Both the position numbers and the translations under genes were made by a program. Under the pieces are notes generated by a model that was not told where the DNA came from, did no database searches, and saw nothing but the letters and a program-made list of their open reading frames with translations. A stretch of 6,454 bases of DNA from Syntrophomonadaceae bacterium (lineage in GTDB: Bacteria > Bacillota_D > Dethiobacteria > DTU022 > UBA8154), in assembly GCA_007120815.1 (NCBI GenBank), contig SKMY01000208.1, positions 1 through 6,454 of the forward strand. The letters run 5' to 3'. This document shows, piece by piece, positions 1-5,603 of this stretch. Positions within the stretch are counted from its first letter, which is position 1; every line of letters begins with the position of its first letter.

Positions 1-528
1 ATTGCCGGTGATGTATGGTTTCAACCGCAACCTTTTGCCTTTATGGCAGACATGGTAACCACGGCCTCACCTTTGGCAACCTACGATGCCAGCCTGTGGG
101 ATCTCTTTATCGGGACGGTTCCCGGCAGTATCGGTGAAACATCAGCGCTGGCGCTGATTATCGGCGGTGCCTGGCTTTATTATCGCGGCCACATCGAGTG
201 GAGAATACCCGGTTCTTTTATTGGAATTGTTTTTATCATGGGCTTGTTTGACGGTGGGTTTTCCATGGGCCTTTATCATGTGCTGGCCGGAGGGGTTATG
301 ATAGGCGCCCTGTTTATGGCAACAGACATGGTCACATCCCCGGTTACCCCCACAGGTAAGCTGATTTTTGGCTTTGGATGCGGGTTTATTACCATGATTA
401 TCCGCATGTTCGGAGCGTACCCCGAAGGGGTTATGTTCGCCATTCTCTTGATGAACAGTTTAACCCCGCTTATTGATAACCTGACTTTACCCAAGAAATT
501 TGGGGAGGTGAAGCAGAGCAATGCGTGA
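1..528 (+). CDS. rnfD: RnfD, ion-translocating electron transport complex subunit D (5' truncated by the window)
   Basis: The reading frame is open from base 1, so this is the C-terminal 175 residues of a protein that is normally about 310-350 residues. RnfD is a multi-pass membrane subunit of the Rnf complex (ferredoxin:NAD+ oxidoreductase) and carries covalent FMN. It belongs to the NqrB/RnfD family. The visible part has several hydrophobic segments and the family's conserved late stretch ATDMVTSPVTPTGK, at roughly residues 107-120 of the fragment. The likely flavinylation motif DMVTTAS lies at fragment residues 17-23, which is about the expected distance from the C-terminus. It fits the pattern Dxx(S/T)xA(T/S), but with Ser rather than Thr at the acceptor position. 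The first in-frame ATG in the window (43) is internal and should not be taken as the start. The stop overlaps the rnfG start by 8 bases, which suggests translational coupling. The family call is secure. Confidence 0.95.
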   Translation: MAGDVWFQPQPFAFMADMVTTASPLATYDASLWDLFIGTVPGSIGETSALALIIGGAWLYYRGHIEWRIPGSFIGIVFIMGLFDGGFSMGLYHVLAGGVMIGALFMATDMVTSPVTPTGKLIFGFGCGFITMIIRMFGAYPEGVMFAILLMNSLTPLIDNLTLPKKFGEVKQSNA

Positions 529-1342
529 TGGTGTAAAAATGGCTGTAGTGCTTTTAATCATTGGTGCGGTTTGCGGCGGGTTTTTAGCGGTCGTGAACAG
601 CTGGACGGCTCCTGTTATTGCCCAGAGAGAGTTTGAGGAATTCCAGGCAACCGTGGGCGCCTTTTTTCCGGAGGTAGAGGAAATCGAAGAAGATGAAATT
701 GGCGACGAGGAATTCTTTATCTGTTACGATGGAGACGGCAACCTCTTAGGGGTTGTAGGCCAGGTCAAGGCCAGTGCGTACGGCGATGAACCCATTCGTT
801 ACAACCTGGGTGTGGATGCTGACGGGACCATCATTGGGATGCGCATTGTTTCCCACTCGGAAACGGCCGGTATCGGTACCTTCATCGAAGACGAGGCCTG
901 GCAGCAGGATCAGATCGTGGGCTTGAGTTTCGATGATCCCATTGCAGTAGGGCAGGATGTTGACGCCCGGTCGGGGGCGACGGTCACCGTGCGCGGCATA
1001 ACCAGCTCGATACGGCGGGTTGTCGATCTTATCGGTGACAACTACCTGGGCTTTGAAGTGGAGACCATGGAAGTTGACGTAACCGCAGTAGCTGACGGCA
1101 CGTACACCGGAACGGGAACGGGCTTCAAGAGCGAAGTGACCGTTGAGGTGACCGTTAGCGGCGGAGAAATCACCGAGATTGTTATTCTGGACCATGATGA
1201 CACACCGGCTTTTTGGGATATGGCAGAAGAAGAAACCATTAACCGCATTATCGAAGCCCAAAGTGTAGAAGTGGATGCGGTGTCCGGTGCCACGGCCAGC
1301 AGCGTGGGCATTATGGAAGCCGTGTTTGATGCCTTGAATTAA
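521..1342 (+). CDS. rnfG: RnfG with two tandem FMN-binding domains
   Basis: RnfG is the Rnf subunit with an N-terminal membrane anchor and an extracytoplasmic domain holding covalently bound FMN. Here residues about 7-27 form the single transmembrane segment, followed by a very acidic stretch (51-64). The first FMN_bind domain spans about 75-170, with HSETAGIG at 112-119 and the flavinylation motif DARSGAT at 148-154 (acceptor Thr154). After a short linker there is a second, smaller FMN_bind domain (about 189-273) starting DGTYTGTGTG and ending with DAVSGAT at 252-258 (acceptor Thr258). RnfG is usually about 180-220 residues with one such domain, so this 273-residue form looks like a fusion to a stand-alone FMN_bind protein. 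GGAGGTG at 504-510 supports the ATG at 521. Both threonines would need an ApbE flavin transferase, which is not in the window. The RnfG identity is firm. That both sites are flavinylated is inferred. Confidence 0.93.
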   Translation: MRDGVKMAVVLLIIGAVCGGFLAVVNSWTAPVIAQREFEEFQATVGAFFPEVEEIEEDEIGDEEFFICYDGDGNLLGVVGQVKASAYGDEPIRYNLGVDADGTIIGMRIVSHSETAGIGTFIEDEAWQQDQIVGLSFDDPIAVGQDVDARSGATVTVRGITSSIRRVVDLIGDNYLGFEVETMEVDVTAVADGTYTGTGTGFKSEVTVEVTVSGGEITEIVILDHDDTPAFWDMAEEETINRIIEAQSVEVDAVSGATASSVGIMEAVFDALN

Positions 1343-1357
1343 TGAAACGAGGAATCT

Positions 1358-1364
1358 GGAGGTG
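1358..1364 (+). promoter_or_regulatory. Ribosome binding site of rnfE
   Basis: GGAGGTG lies 7 bases before the ATG at 1372 and selects this start over the in-frame ATG at 1381. Confidence 0.85.
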
Positions 1365-1371
1365 AAAACAG

Positions 1372-1974
1372 ATGGCAACAATGACTCAAGAGTTTTCCAA
1401 GGGGATCTTAAAAGAGAACCCGGTCTTTCGCCTGTTACTGGGCATGTGCCCGATTTTAGCCGTGACCATAACGGCCATAAATGGATTCGGAATGGGCGTC
1501 GCTGCGACTTTTGTTATGCTCTGTTCCAACATCGTTGTTTCCCTGATTCGTAACGTGGTGCCCCCCAGGGTCCGTATCCCGGCATATATCCTGGTGATTG
1601 CCACTTTTGTTACCGTCACGGACCTGGTACTGAATGCTTTTCTCCCGGCGCTGCATGCCGCCCTGGGGATATTTATCCCCCTGATCGTGGTCAACTGCAT
1701 GATCCTGGGTCGGGCCGAAGGGTTTGCCCGCAAGAACGGCCTGGGCCGTTCTATTATTGATGCCCTGGGTATGGGTGTTGGATTTACCCTGGCCCTGACG
1801 GTTCTGGGTATCGTCCGGGAAGTCCTGGGTTCCGGCACCGTGTTCGGCGCAAATATTACGGGGACGGCCTTTGAGCCCATGGCGGTCTTTGCTTCGCCGC
1901 CGGGCGCTTTTATTGCCCTGGGCATTCTGCTGCTTCTCTTTAACGTGGTTTATAAGAAATTGGGTATTGAGTAA
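1372..1974 (+). CDS. rnfE: RnfE, ion-translocating electron transport complex subunit E
   Basis: This is a 200-residue polytopic membrane protein of the NqrD/RnfE family, of normal family length. RnfE pairs with RnfA in the membrane core of the complex. In related NQR and Rnf complexes the two half-inverted subunits together hold a [2Fe-2S] cluster in the membrane through conserved cysteines. The two candidate ligands are visible: Cys26 in GMCP and Cys109 in VNCMILGRAEGFA. Both motifs are typical of the family. About six hydrophobic segments can be picked out, and the protein ends in a short basic tail (YKKLGIE). It follows rnfG after a 29-base gap with a strong ribosome binding site. A 10-base tandem duplication covers its stop codon. 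The call is secure. Confidence 0.96.
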   Translation: MATMTQEFSKGILKENPVFRLLLGMCPILAVTITAINGFGMGVAATFVMLCSNIVVSLIRNVVPPRVRIPAYILVIATFVTVTDLVLNAFLPALHAALGIFIPLIVVNCMILGRAEGFARKNGLGRSIIDALGMGVGFTLALTVLGIVREVLGSGTVFGANITGTAFEPMAVFASPPGAFIALGILLLLFNVVYKKLGIE

Positions 1975-1985
1975 CATTGAGTAAC
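1966..1985 (+). repeat. Tandem 10-bp direct duplication across the rnfE stop
   Basis: ATTGAGTAAC occurs twice back to back (1966-1975 and 1976-1985). The first copy encodes the last residues and the TAA stop of rnfE. The second lies in the spacer before rnfA. It looks like a slippage duplication and leaves the protein unchanged. Confidence 0.8.
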
Positions 1986-2006
1986 GCATAAGCCAATCGC
2001 AAGCAA

Positions 2007-2012
2007 AGGAGG
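2007..2012 (+). promoter_or_regulatory. Ribosome binding site of rnfA
   Basis: AGGAGG lies 7 bases before the ATG at 2020, an essentially consensus Shine-Dalgarno site. Confidence 0.85.
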
Positions 2013-2019
2013 TTTAACC

Positions 2020-2604
2020 ATGGATTTAAACCTGGGGGCAATCATTTTTGTGGCCATCCTGGCGAATAATATCGTGTTGAACCAGTTCCTGGGGATCTGC
2101 CCCTACCTGGGGGTTACCAAGCGGGTTGAAACATCCTTGGGTATGAGCATGGCCGTGATCTTTGTTATGACCATGGCCGGCATTGTCACCTGGTTCATCT
2201 TCAACTTTATCCTGGACCCTCTGGGTGTGCAGTATCTGAGAACCATCGCGTTTATCCTGGTTATTGCATCCCTGGTGCAGCTGGTGGAAATTGTTTTGAA
2301 AAAAACCAACCCCACCCTGTTTAAAGCCCTGGGGATTTACCTGCCCCTGATTACAACCAACTGTGCCATCCTGGGGGTAGCCATCCTGAATGTCCAGATG
2401 GAGCATAACATCATTCAGACCATCGTCTACGCTATTGCCGCGGCAGTGGGCTTTACCATTGCCATGGTGATTATGGCCGGCATACGTGAACGGTTGGAGT
2501 TGGCGAACATGTCAAACCTGCTGCAAGGGGCGGCGGTTACACTGGTTACGGCCGGTATTATGTCCCTCTGCTTTATGGGGTTTGCGGGAATTATGAGCTT
2601 ATAG
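2020..2604 (+). CDS. rnfA: RnfA, ion-translocating electron transport complex subunit A
   Basis: This 194-residue polytopic membrane protein of the NqrE/RnfA family has standard length. It is the partner of RnfE, with which it forms the membrane core that passes electrons across the bilayer. The family signature near the N-terminus (NNIVLNQFLGICPYLGV) contains Cys27. The second conserved cysteine, Cys115, sits in TTNCAILGVA. In homologous complexes these two and the two RnfE cysteines bind a membrane-embedded [2Fe-2S] cluster. The late motif AGIRERLELANM is also characteristic. The TAG stop runs directly into the ribosome binding site of rnfB, leaving only 13 bases between the two genes. The call is secure. 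Confidence 0.97.
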   Translation: MDLNLGAIIFVAILANNIVLNQFLGICPYLGVTKRVETSLGMSMAVIFVMTMAGIVTWFIFNFILDPLGVQYLRTIAFILVIASLVQLVEIVLKKTNPTLFKALGIYLPLITTNCAILGVAILNVQMEHNIIQTIVYAIAAAVGFTIAMVIMAGIRERLELANMSNLLQGAAVTLVTAGIMSLCFMGFAGIMSL

Positions 2605-2611
2605 GAGGTGG
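2603..2611 (+). promoter_or_regulatory. Ribosome binding site of rnfB
   Basis: AGGAGGTGG overlaps the rnfA stop codon and precedes the ATG at 2618. This arrangement suggests that rnfA and rnfB translation are linked. Confidence 0.85.
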
Positions 2612-2617
2612 AAAAAC

Positions 2618-3433
2618 ATGGATTTGGTTTTGGCGCTCGTGATCATCGGCGGCATGGGCCTGTTTTTTGGTGGGGTGCTGGCTTTTGCTGCCAATAAATT
2701 CGCTGTAGAAGAGGATGCCAGGGTTGAGACCATTTGCGATCTGCTGCCCGGGGCCAACTGCGGTGCCTGCGGTTTTCCAGGCTGTGTGGCTTTCGCGGAG
2801 CAGGTTGTAACGGGTGCTGCCCCGGTGAGTGCCTGTATTCCCGGGGGGAAAAGCACGTGCGATAGCGTCTGTGAAGTTTTGGGCGTGGAGTCTGTGGCCT
2901 CAGAAACTAAAAAGATCGCCGAAGTATACTGTATCGGCAGTCCCGATGTGGCGCCGGATAAATTTGAATATCAAGGTGTCCAGGAATGCAAGGCGGCCCA
3001 ATCAATGGGCGGTGGTTTTAAGGCCTGCAAGTACGGATGCCTTGGGCTGGGTGACTGCGCCCGGGCCTGCCCCTTTGACGGTGTGGTCATGGGCAAGGAT
3101 AAACTGCCCAAAATCGACCTGGCACGGTGTACGGCCTGCGGTTCCTGCGTGAAGGCCTGCCCCAGGGATATTATACGCGTTGTTAATGCCGATCGCATTG
3201 GAAAAACCGTGCTTTGTAACTCAAAAGACCGGGGGAAAGCGACTCGTCAGGCCTGTGAGGTGGGCTGCACCGGCTGTAAGGCCTGTGTAAAAGCCTGTCC
3301 CCGGGAGGCCATCGTGGTCCAGGACAACCTGGCTTACATTGATAGTTCCAAGTGCGACGATTGTGGAGAATGCGTGGAAAAATGCCCGCGCGATATTATC
3401 AAAGACGTCAGCAAAGTGCCGGTAGGCAGTTAA
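2618..3433 (+). CDS. rnfB: RnfB, Fe-S subunit of the Rnf complex
   Basis: RnfB is the iron-sulfur subunit thought to accept electrons from reduced ferredoxin. The 271-residue protein starts with one membrane anchor (about 3-25). A four-cysteine Fe-S domain follows (Cys40, 48, 51, 56, in NCGACGFPGC). Then come four ferredoxin-type groups: Cys137/141/147/151, Cys171/174/177/181, Cys217/220/223/227 and Cys246/249/252/256. Each ends in CP, as in 2[4Fe-4S] ferredoxins, and the groups form two pairs. This makes it longer than the proteobacterial RsxB/RnfB (about 190 residues, one pair) and similar to the long clostridial type. Further cysteines at 73, 81, 85, 105, 124, 200 and 213 have no assigned role. 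It is the last gene of the operon and a terminator follows about 90 bases downstream. Confidence 0.96.
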   Translation: MDLVLALVIIGGMGLFFGGVLAFAANKFAVEEDARVETICDLLPGANCGACGFPGCVAFAEQVVTGAAPVSACIPGGKSTCDSVCEVLGVESVASETKKIAEVYCIGSPDVAPDKFEYQGVQECKAAQSMGGGFKACKYGCLGLGDCARACPFDGVVMGKDKLPKIDLARCTACGSCVKACPRDIIRVVNADRIGKTVLCNSKDRGKATRQACEVGCTGCKACVKACPREAIVVQDNLAYIDSSKCDDCGECVEKCPRDIIKDVSKVPVGS

Positions 3434-3461
3434 TACGCACAACCCGGCAATCAGGCGTATT
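3432..3461 (+). repeat. Short inverted repeat after rnfB
   Basis: AATACGC (3432-3438) is complementary to GCGTATT (3455-3461), giving a 7-bp stem with a 16-base loop that starts on the rnfB stop codon. There is no T-tract, so it is not a terminator by itself. It may protect the mRNA 3' end or have no role. Confidence 0.4.
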
Positions 3462-3476
3462 GATGATGAGCATATT

Positions 3477-3496
3477 GATACGTAAAACGATACGTA
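3477..3496 (+). repeat. Paired GATACGTA direct repeats
   Basis: GATACGTA occurs at 3477-3484 and 3489-3496, four bases apart. Each copy contains the palindrome TACGTA, so the two copies can also form a 6-bp hairpin. The position between the rnfB stop and the terminator does not suggest an obvious function. Confidence 0.4.
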
Positions 3497-3524
3497 CTGT
3501 GTAGAGAGTCATATTGTTTTGTAT

Positions 3525-3572
3525 AAAAGCTGCCTTGAAGGGTTTGTTAGCCCTGCAAGACAGCTTTTTTTT
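3525..3572 (+). terminator. Rho-independent terminator of the rnf operon
   Basis: AAAAGCTG (3525-3532) pairs with CAGCTTTT (3561-3568). The stem continues with CTTG/CAAG (3534-3537 with 3556-3559) and AGGG/CCCT (3539-3542 with 3551-3554), interrupted by two single mismatches. The loop is eight bases. A run of eight T (3565-3572) follows the core stem. Position and orientation fit the end of rnfCDGEAB transcription. Confidence 0.88.
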
Positions 3573-3576
3573 CGCT

Positions 3577-3692
3577 CCCCAAACCAGGGGGACGGTTCTT
3601 GTGGATCCCCAGAGCCAATGGATCTGTTTTGGGGGGTGATCCACAAGAACCGTCCCCCTGGTTTAACCGTCCCCCTGGTTTATGGTTTGGGG
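3577..3692. repeat. Nested long palindromic element (possible transposase-mobilised REP/MITE-like repeat)
   Basis: Two perfect 27-bp inverted arms (3581-3607 and 3638-3664) surround a 30-base loop region. The right arm's outer 17 bases (AACCGTCCCCCTGGTTT, 3648-3664) are repeated immediately in tandem at 3665-3681. An outer 10-bp pair, CCCCAAACCA (3577-3586) and TGGTTTGGGG (3683-3692), brackets the whole. As a result the left end can pair with any of three TGGTTT copies. The element starts four bases after the terminator T-tract. It has no open reading frame of note. From memory, intergenic palindromes containing GGGGACGGTTCT are scattered through genomes of anaerobic Firmicutes and can accompany Y1 (REP-associated) transposases. 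That link is inference, and no transposase gene is in the window. Confidence 0.75.
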
Positions 3693-3860
3693 TCCCTCTG
3701 GATCGGATAGACCACACTATTTTAACTATATCTATTTGTTTTTTTTATAAGGATTTTTTTTGCTGGATTTTTTCTTAAGAAAAAGATAAGATTGTAAGAG
3801 GGAATTTATTTTTTAGCGAGAATGAGTTATCCATATATTTTGACACCAAACCTCACAGCG
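3693..3860 (+). other. AT-rich non-coding leader upstream of moaC
   Basis: No gene is seen here. The stretch is much more AT-rich than its surroundings, with several T runs, as expected for a promoter region after a terminator. It includes a perfect 16-bp palindrome, TTTTTCTTAAGAAAAA (3769-3784), that could be an operator or merely reflect composition. A weak candidate -10 box, TATATT (3834-3839), would place the transcript start about 30 bases before moaC, but no good -35 box matches it. The moaC-mrp transcription unit probably starts in this stretch. Confidence 0.4.
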
Positions 3861-3865
3861 AAGGA
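3861..3865 (+). promoter_or_regulatory. Ribosome binding site that fixes the moaC start
   Basis: AAGGA lies 8 bases before the ATG at 3874. It overlaps the alternative upstream ATG at 3865, which has no ribosome binding site of its own, so 3874 is the likelier start. Confidence 0.7.
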
Positions 3866-3873
3866 TGACCAAC

Positions 3874-4368
3874 ATGAGCGAGGATCGATTAACGCATTTT
3901 GACGAAAAGGGTCGGGGTCGCATGGTGGATGTTACCGGGAAAAACGTGACCTATCGTCAGGCAACGGCCCAGGCACGGGTCTATATGCTGGAAGAAACCT
4001 TGCAGCGTATAAAAGAAGGAAGGGTGGCCAAGGGGGACGTTTTAAGCGTTGCCCAGGTGGCCGGGGTCATGGGTGTGAAGCAAACGCCTTATCTTATTCC
4101 CATGTGCCATCCCCTGCTGGTTACGGGAGTCGATTTTGATTTTACCTTCGAGGACAACAATAACTGCCTGGTTATTGAAGCCACGGTAAAACTACAGGGG
4201 CAGACCGGGGTGGAGATGGAGGCACTAACCGCCGTGAGTGTGGCGGCACTGACGGTTTATGACATGTGTAAGGCGGTAGACAAAAAAATGGAAATCCGTT
4301 CCATTCGATTGGTGGAGAAAAAAGGCGGGAAAAGCGGACATTTCATTAACAGGGAGATGGAAGCATGA
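3874..4368 (+). CDS. moaC: MoaC, cyclic pyranopterin monophosphate synthase
   Basis: MoaC acts in the cytoplasm with the radical-SAM enzyme MoaA to turn GTP into cyclic pyranopterin monophosphate, the first intermediate of molybdenum cofactor synthesis. The 164-residue product has normal length and opens with the typical LTHFDEKGRGRMVDVTGK. Diagnostic motifs are PMCHPL (76-81), GVEMEALTA (112-120) and YDMCKAVDK (129-137). Counterparts of the E. coli catalytic residues Lys51, His77, Asp128 and Lys131 are present as Lys53, His79, Asp130 and Lys133. An alternative ATG at 3865 would add three residues but is poorly placed relative to the ribosome binding site. The stop overlaps the mrpE start as ATGA. 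This coupling to an antiporter gene is unusual, and no other molybdenum cofactor gene is seen nearby. The enzyme looks intact. Confidence 0.96.
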   Translation: MSEDRLTHFDEKGRGRMVDVTGKNVTYRQATAQARVYMLEETLQRIKEGRVAKGDVLSVAQVAGVMGVKQTPYLIPMCHPLLVTGVDFDFTFEDNNNCLVIEATVKLQGQTGVEMEALTAVSVAALTVYDMCKAVDKKMEIRSIRLVEKKGGKSGHFINREMEA

Positions 4369-4874
4369 GTCTTGGGCGTTACGACCTCACATTCTGGTTC
4401 TCTGTGGGTGTATTTTGGGTCTTCTGGATCATCGTCACCGGCTCTGTTCATTATCAATCGTTGCTGCTGGGTGCAGTGATGGCTTTTCTGGTTGCCTGGA
4501 TGAATAACGACATGTTCTTTAGAAAAGATGAACGATCCTTATTGGACGTAAAGGCTCTGGGGTTATACCTGCGCTACCTGGTTCACCTGATAGGTGCGAT
4601 TTTTGTGGCGAACATACAGGTGGCCGTCCTGGTGTTAAATCCCCGGATGCCCATATCTCCCGGCATGATTCGCTTTTCGAAGCCCATAAAAAAGTATTTG
4701 AACCGGGCTATCCTGGCTAATTCCATCACGCTGACTCCCGGAACATTGACCATTCTTGTTGAAGGCGATCAATACATGGTTCATGCGTTGACACGCAAGA
4801 ACGCAGAGGATGTCGTTAACTGGGAATTGCTCGATGAGTTGGCGGAAATAGAACAGGCACAGGAGGGGGCATAG
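4365..4874 (+). CDS. mrpE: MrpE/MnhE, Na+/H+ antiporter subunit E (MbhA-like)
   Basis: This 169-residue membrane protein belongs to the MnhE/MrpE family. It is a small subunit of the multi-subunit Mrp Na+/H+ antiporter and corresponds to MbhA of archaeal membrane-bound hydrogenase. Hydrophobic segments lie at about 10-25, 31-46 and 66-92. The family signature ANSITLTPGT is at 118-127, followed by a soluble C-terminal domain (LTILVEGDQYMVHAL) and an acidic tail. The ATG overlaps the moaC TGA as ATGA, with GGGAG at 4352-4356 as ribosome binding site. The next gene starts three bases after its stop. The subunit call is secure. Whether the complex is a free antiporter or part of a larger respiratory enzyme is open. 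Confidence 0.93.
   Translation: MSLGRYDLTFWFSVGVFWVFWIIVTGSVHYQSLLLGAVMAFLVAWMNNDMFFRKDERSLLDVKALGLYLRYLVHLIGAIFVANIQVAVLVLNPRMPISPGMIRFSKPIKKYLNRAILANSITLTPGTLTILVEGDQYMVHALTRKNAEDVVNWELLDELAEIEQAQEGA
4861..4868 (+). promoter_or_regulatory. Ribosome binding site of mrpF
   Basis: AGGAGGGG lies inside the end of mrpE, 9 bases before the mrpF ATG at 4878. Confidence 0.75.
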
Positions 4875-4877
4875 GGA

Positions 4878-5141
4878 ATGGAAGCGGTTTATTTGATTGC
4901 TTCGATTATGCTCATGGTTCTCACCTTCTTGTGCCTCATCCGTGCTGCCATTGGACCAACAACGGCAGATCGCGTTGTTGCGATTAATGTCATCGGCACA
5001 AAAACCATGGTTATTATTGCCCTGGTTTCCTTTATCTCCCGGCAGGAATTTTTCCTGGATGTATCCCTGGTTTACGCGCTGATCGCTTTTGTGTTGACCA
5101 TCGGGGTAGCCAAATACATGGAAAAAGGTGCCCTGGATTAG
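4878..5141 (+). CDS. mrpF: MrpF/MnhF, Na+/H+ antiporter subunit F (MbhB-like)
   Basis: This 87-residue protein has three transmembrane segments (about 3-22, 35-53, 59-79), the standard size and layout of MrpF. The conserved stretch RAAIGPTTADRVVAINVIGT (22-41) contains the Pro27 and Asp31-Arg32 of the family signature. MrpF is a small membrane subunit of the Mrp antiporter, equivalent to MbhB in membrane-bound hydrogenase. It follows mrpE by three bases and its ribosome binding site lies within mrpE, so the two are co-translated. A 123-base spacer then separates it from mrpG. Confidence 0.93.
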   Translation: MEAVYLIASIMLMVLTFLCLIRAAIGPTTADRVVAINVIGTKTMVIIALVSFISRQEFFLDVSLVYALIAFVLTIGVAKYMEKGALD

Positions 5142-5264
5142 ATGTGGCCTGTTTAAGGCCTATTTAAGACCGGGACCGGCGTGTTGACATCTTTTATGGA
5201 GAAACGTTGATTCTTTTTCAAGGCTGAACGGAAGGACAGGTTTGTTTAGTTGGAGGTGCCATCA
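5142..5264 (+). other. Non-coding spacer between mrpF and mrpG
   Basis: This 123-base gap is unexpected inside an otherwise tightly packed cluster. It begins with a weak 5-bp hairpin (GGCCT at 5146-5150 with AGGCC at 5156-5160) that lacks a T-tract. A TTGACA at 5184-5189 resembles a -35 box, but there is no good -10 box at the right distance. The gap ends with the mrpG ribosome binding site. No gene is seen. Confidence 0.5.
5252..5258 (+). promoter_or_regulatory. Ribosome binding site that fixes the mrpG start
   Basis: GGAGGTG sits 6 bases before the ATG at 5265. A TTG at 5250 in the same frame lies on this site itself, so it cannot be the start served by it. Confidence 0.8.
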
Positions 5265-5603
5265 ATGGTCTTTAATGCCCTATCGACCATCTTAATCTTC
5301 AGCGGGGTGTTTTTTTTCCTGGTAGGCGTTTTGGGGCTGCTTAGATTCCCCGATGTCTATACTCGACTGCATGCCACCACCAAGTGCGATACCCTGGGGG
5401 CGGGATTAATGTTGCTAGGGCTGGCAATCCAGGGTGAGCCTGTCGTTGCAGGAAAGCTAATTCTAATTATTATACTGATCTGGATCGCAAACCCGACGGC
5501 AGCTCATGTTATTGGGAAAGCGTCTTATATAAGCAAAATCCCCATGAAGGAAGACAGTTTTGAGCTGGATGTAACAGAGAAAAAGGGAGTGGACCCATCT
5601 TGA
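5265..5603 (+). CDS. mrpG: MrpG/MnhG, Na+/H+ antiporter subunit G (MbhC-like)
   Basis: This 112-residue membrane protein of the MnhG/MrpG family has normal size. It has three hydrophobic segments (about 5-26, 43-57, 63-75). The family hallmark LLRFPDVYTRLHATTK is at 25-40, followed by CDTLG, and NPTAAHVIGKASY is at 76-88. It ends in a charged tail of about 24 residues. MrpG is a small membrane subunit of the antiporter and corresponds to MbhC. A frame extended to a TTG at 5250 would add five residues but would bury the ribosome binding site, so the ATG is chosen. Its TGA overlaps the TTG start of the next gene. Confidence 0.93.
   Translation: MVFNALSTILIFSGVFFFLVGVLGLLRFPDVYTRLHATTKCDTLGAGLMLLGLAIQGEPVVAGKLILIIILIWIANPTAAHVIGKASYISKIPMKEDSFELDVTEKKGVDPS
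5584..5589 (+). promoter_or_regulatory. Ribosome binding site for the TTG-started MbhD-like gene
   Basis: AGGGAG lies 10 bases before the TTG at 5600, a slightly long spacing. No ATG or GTG start close by serves the same frame. Confidence 0.6.

Noticed and set aside
746..1381. A 211-codon open frame on the - strand
   Set aside because: It lies antisense to rnfG, whose domains and motifs are clear, and its translation shows no recognisable domain.
3648..3681. Tandem 17-bp repeats as a CRISPR-like array
   Set aside because: Only two copies exist, without spacers, and they belong to the arm of the larger palindrome.
3519..3710. A 63-codon open frame on the + strand in the rnfB-moaC gap
   Set aside because: It runs through the terminator and the palindromic element, has no ribosome binding site, and its translation resembles no protein family.
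3865..3873. An earlier ATG for moaC, adding three residues
   Set aside because: The ribosome binding site overlaps this ATG and is well spaced for the ATG at 3874. The N-terminus from 3874 also fits MoaC proteins.
5184..5212. A possible promoter before mrpG with TTGACA at 5184-5189
   Set aside because: At 17 bases spacing the would-be -10 is TTGATT, which matches the consensus at only three positions.
5250..5264. A TTG start for mrpG, adding five residues
   Set aside because: The GGAGGTG ribosome binding site lies inside this extension, so the ATG at 5265 is the start it serves.
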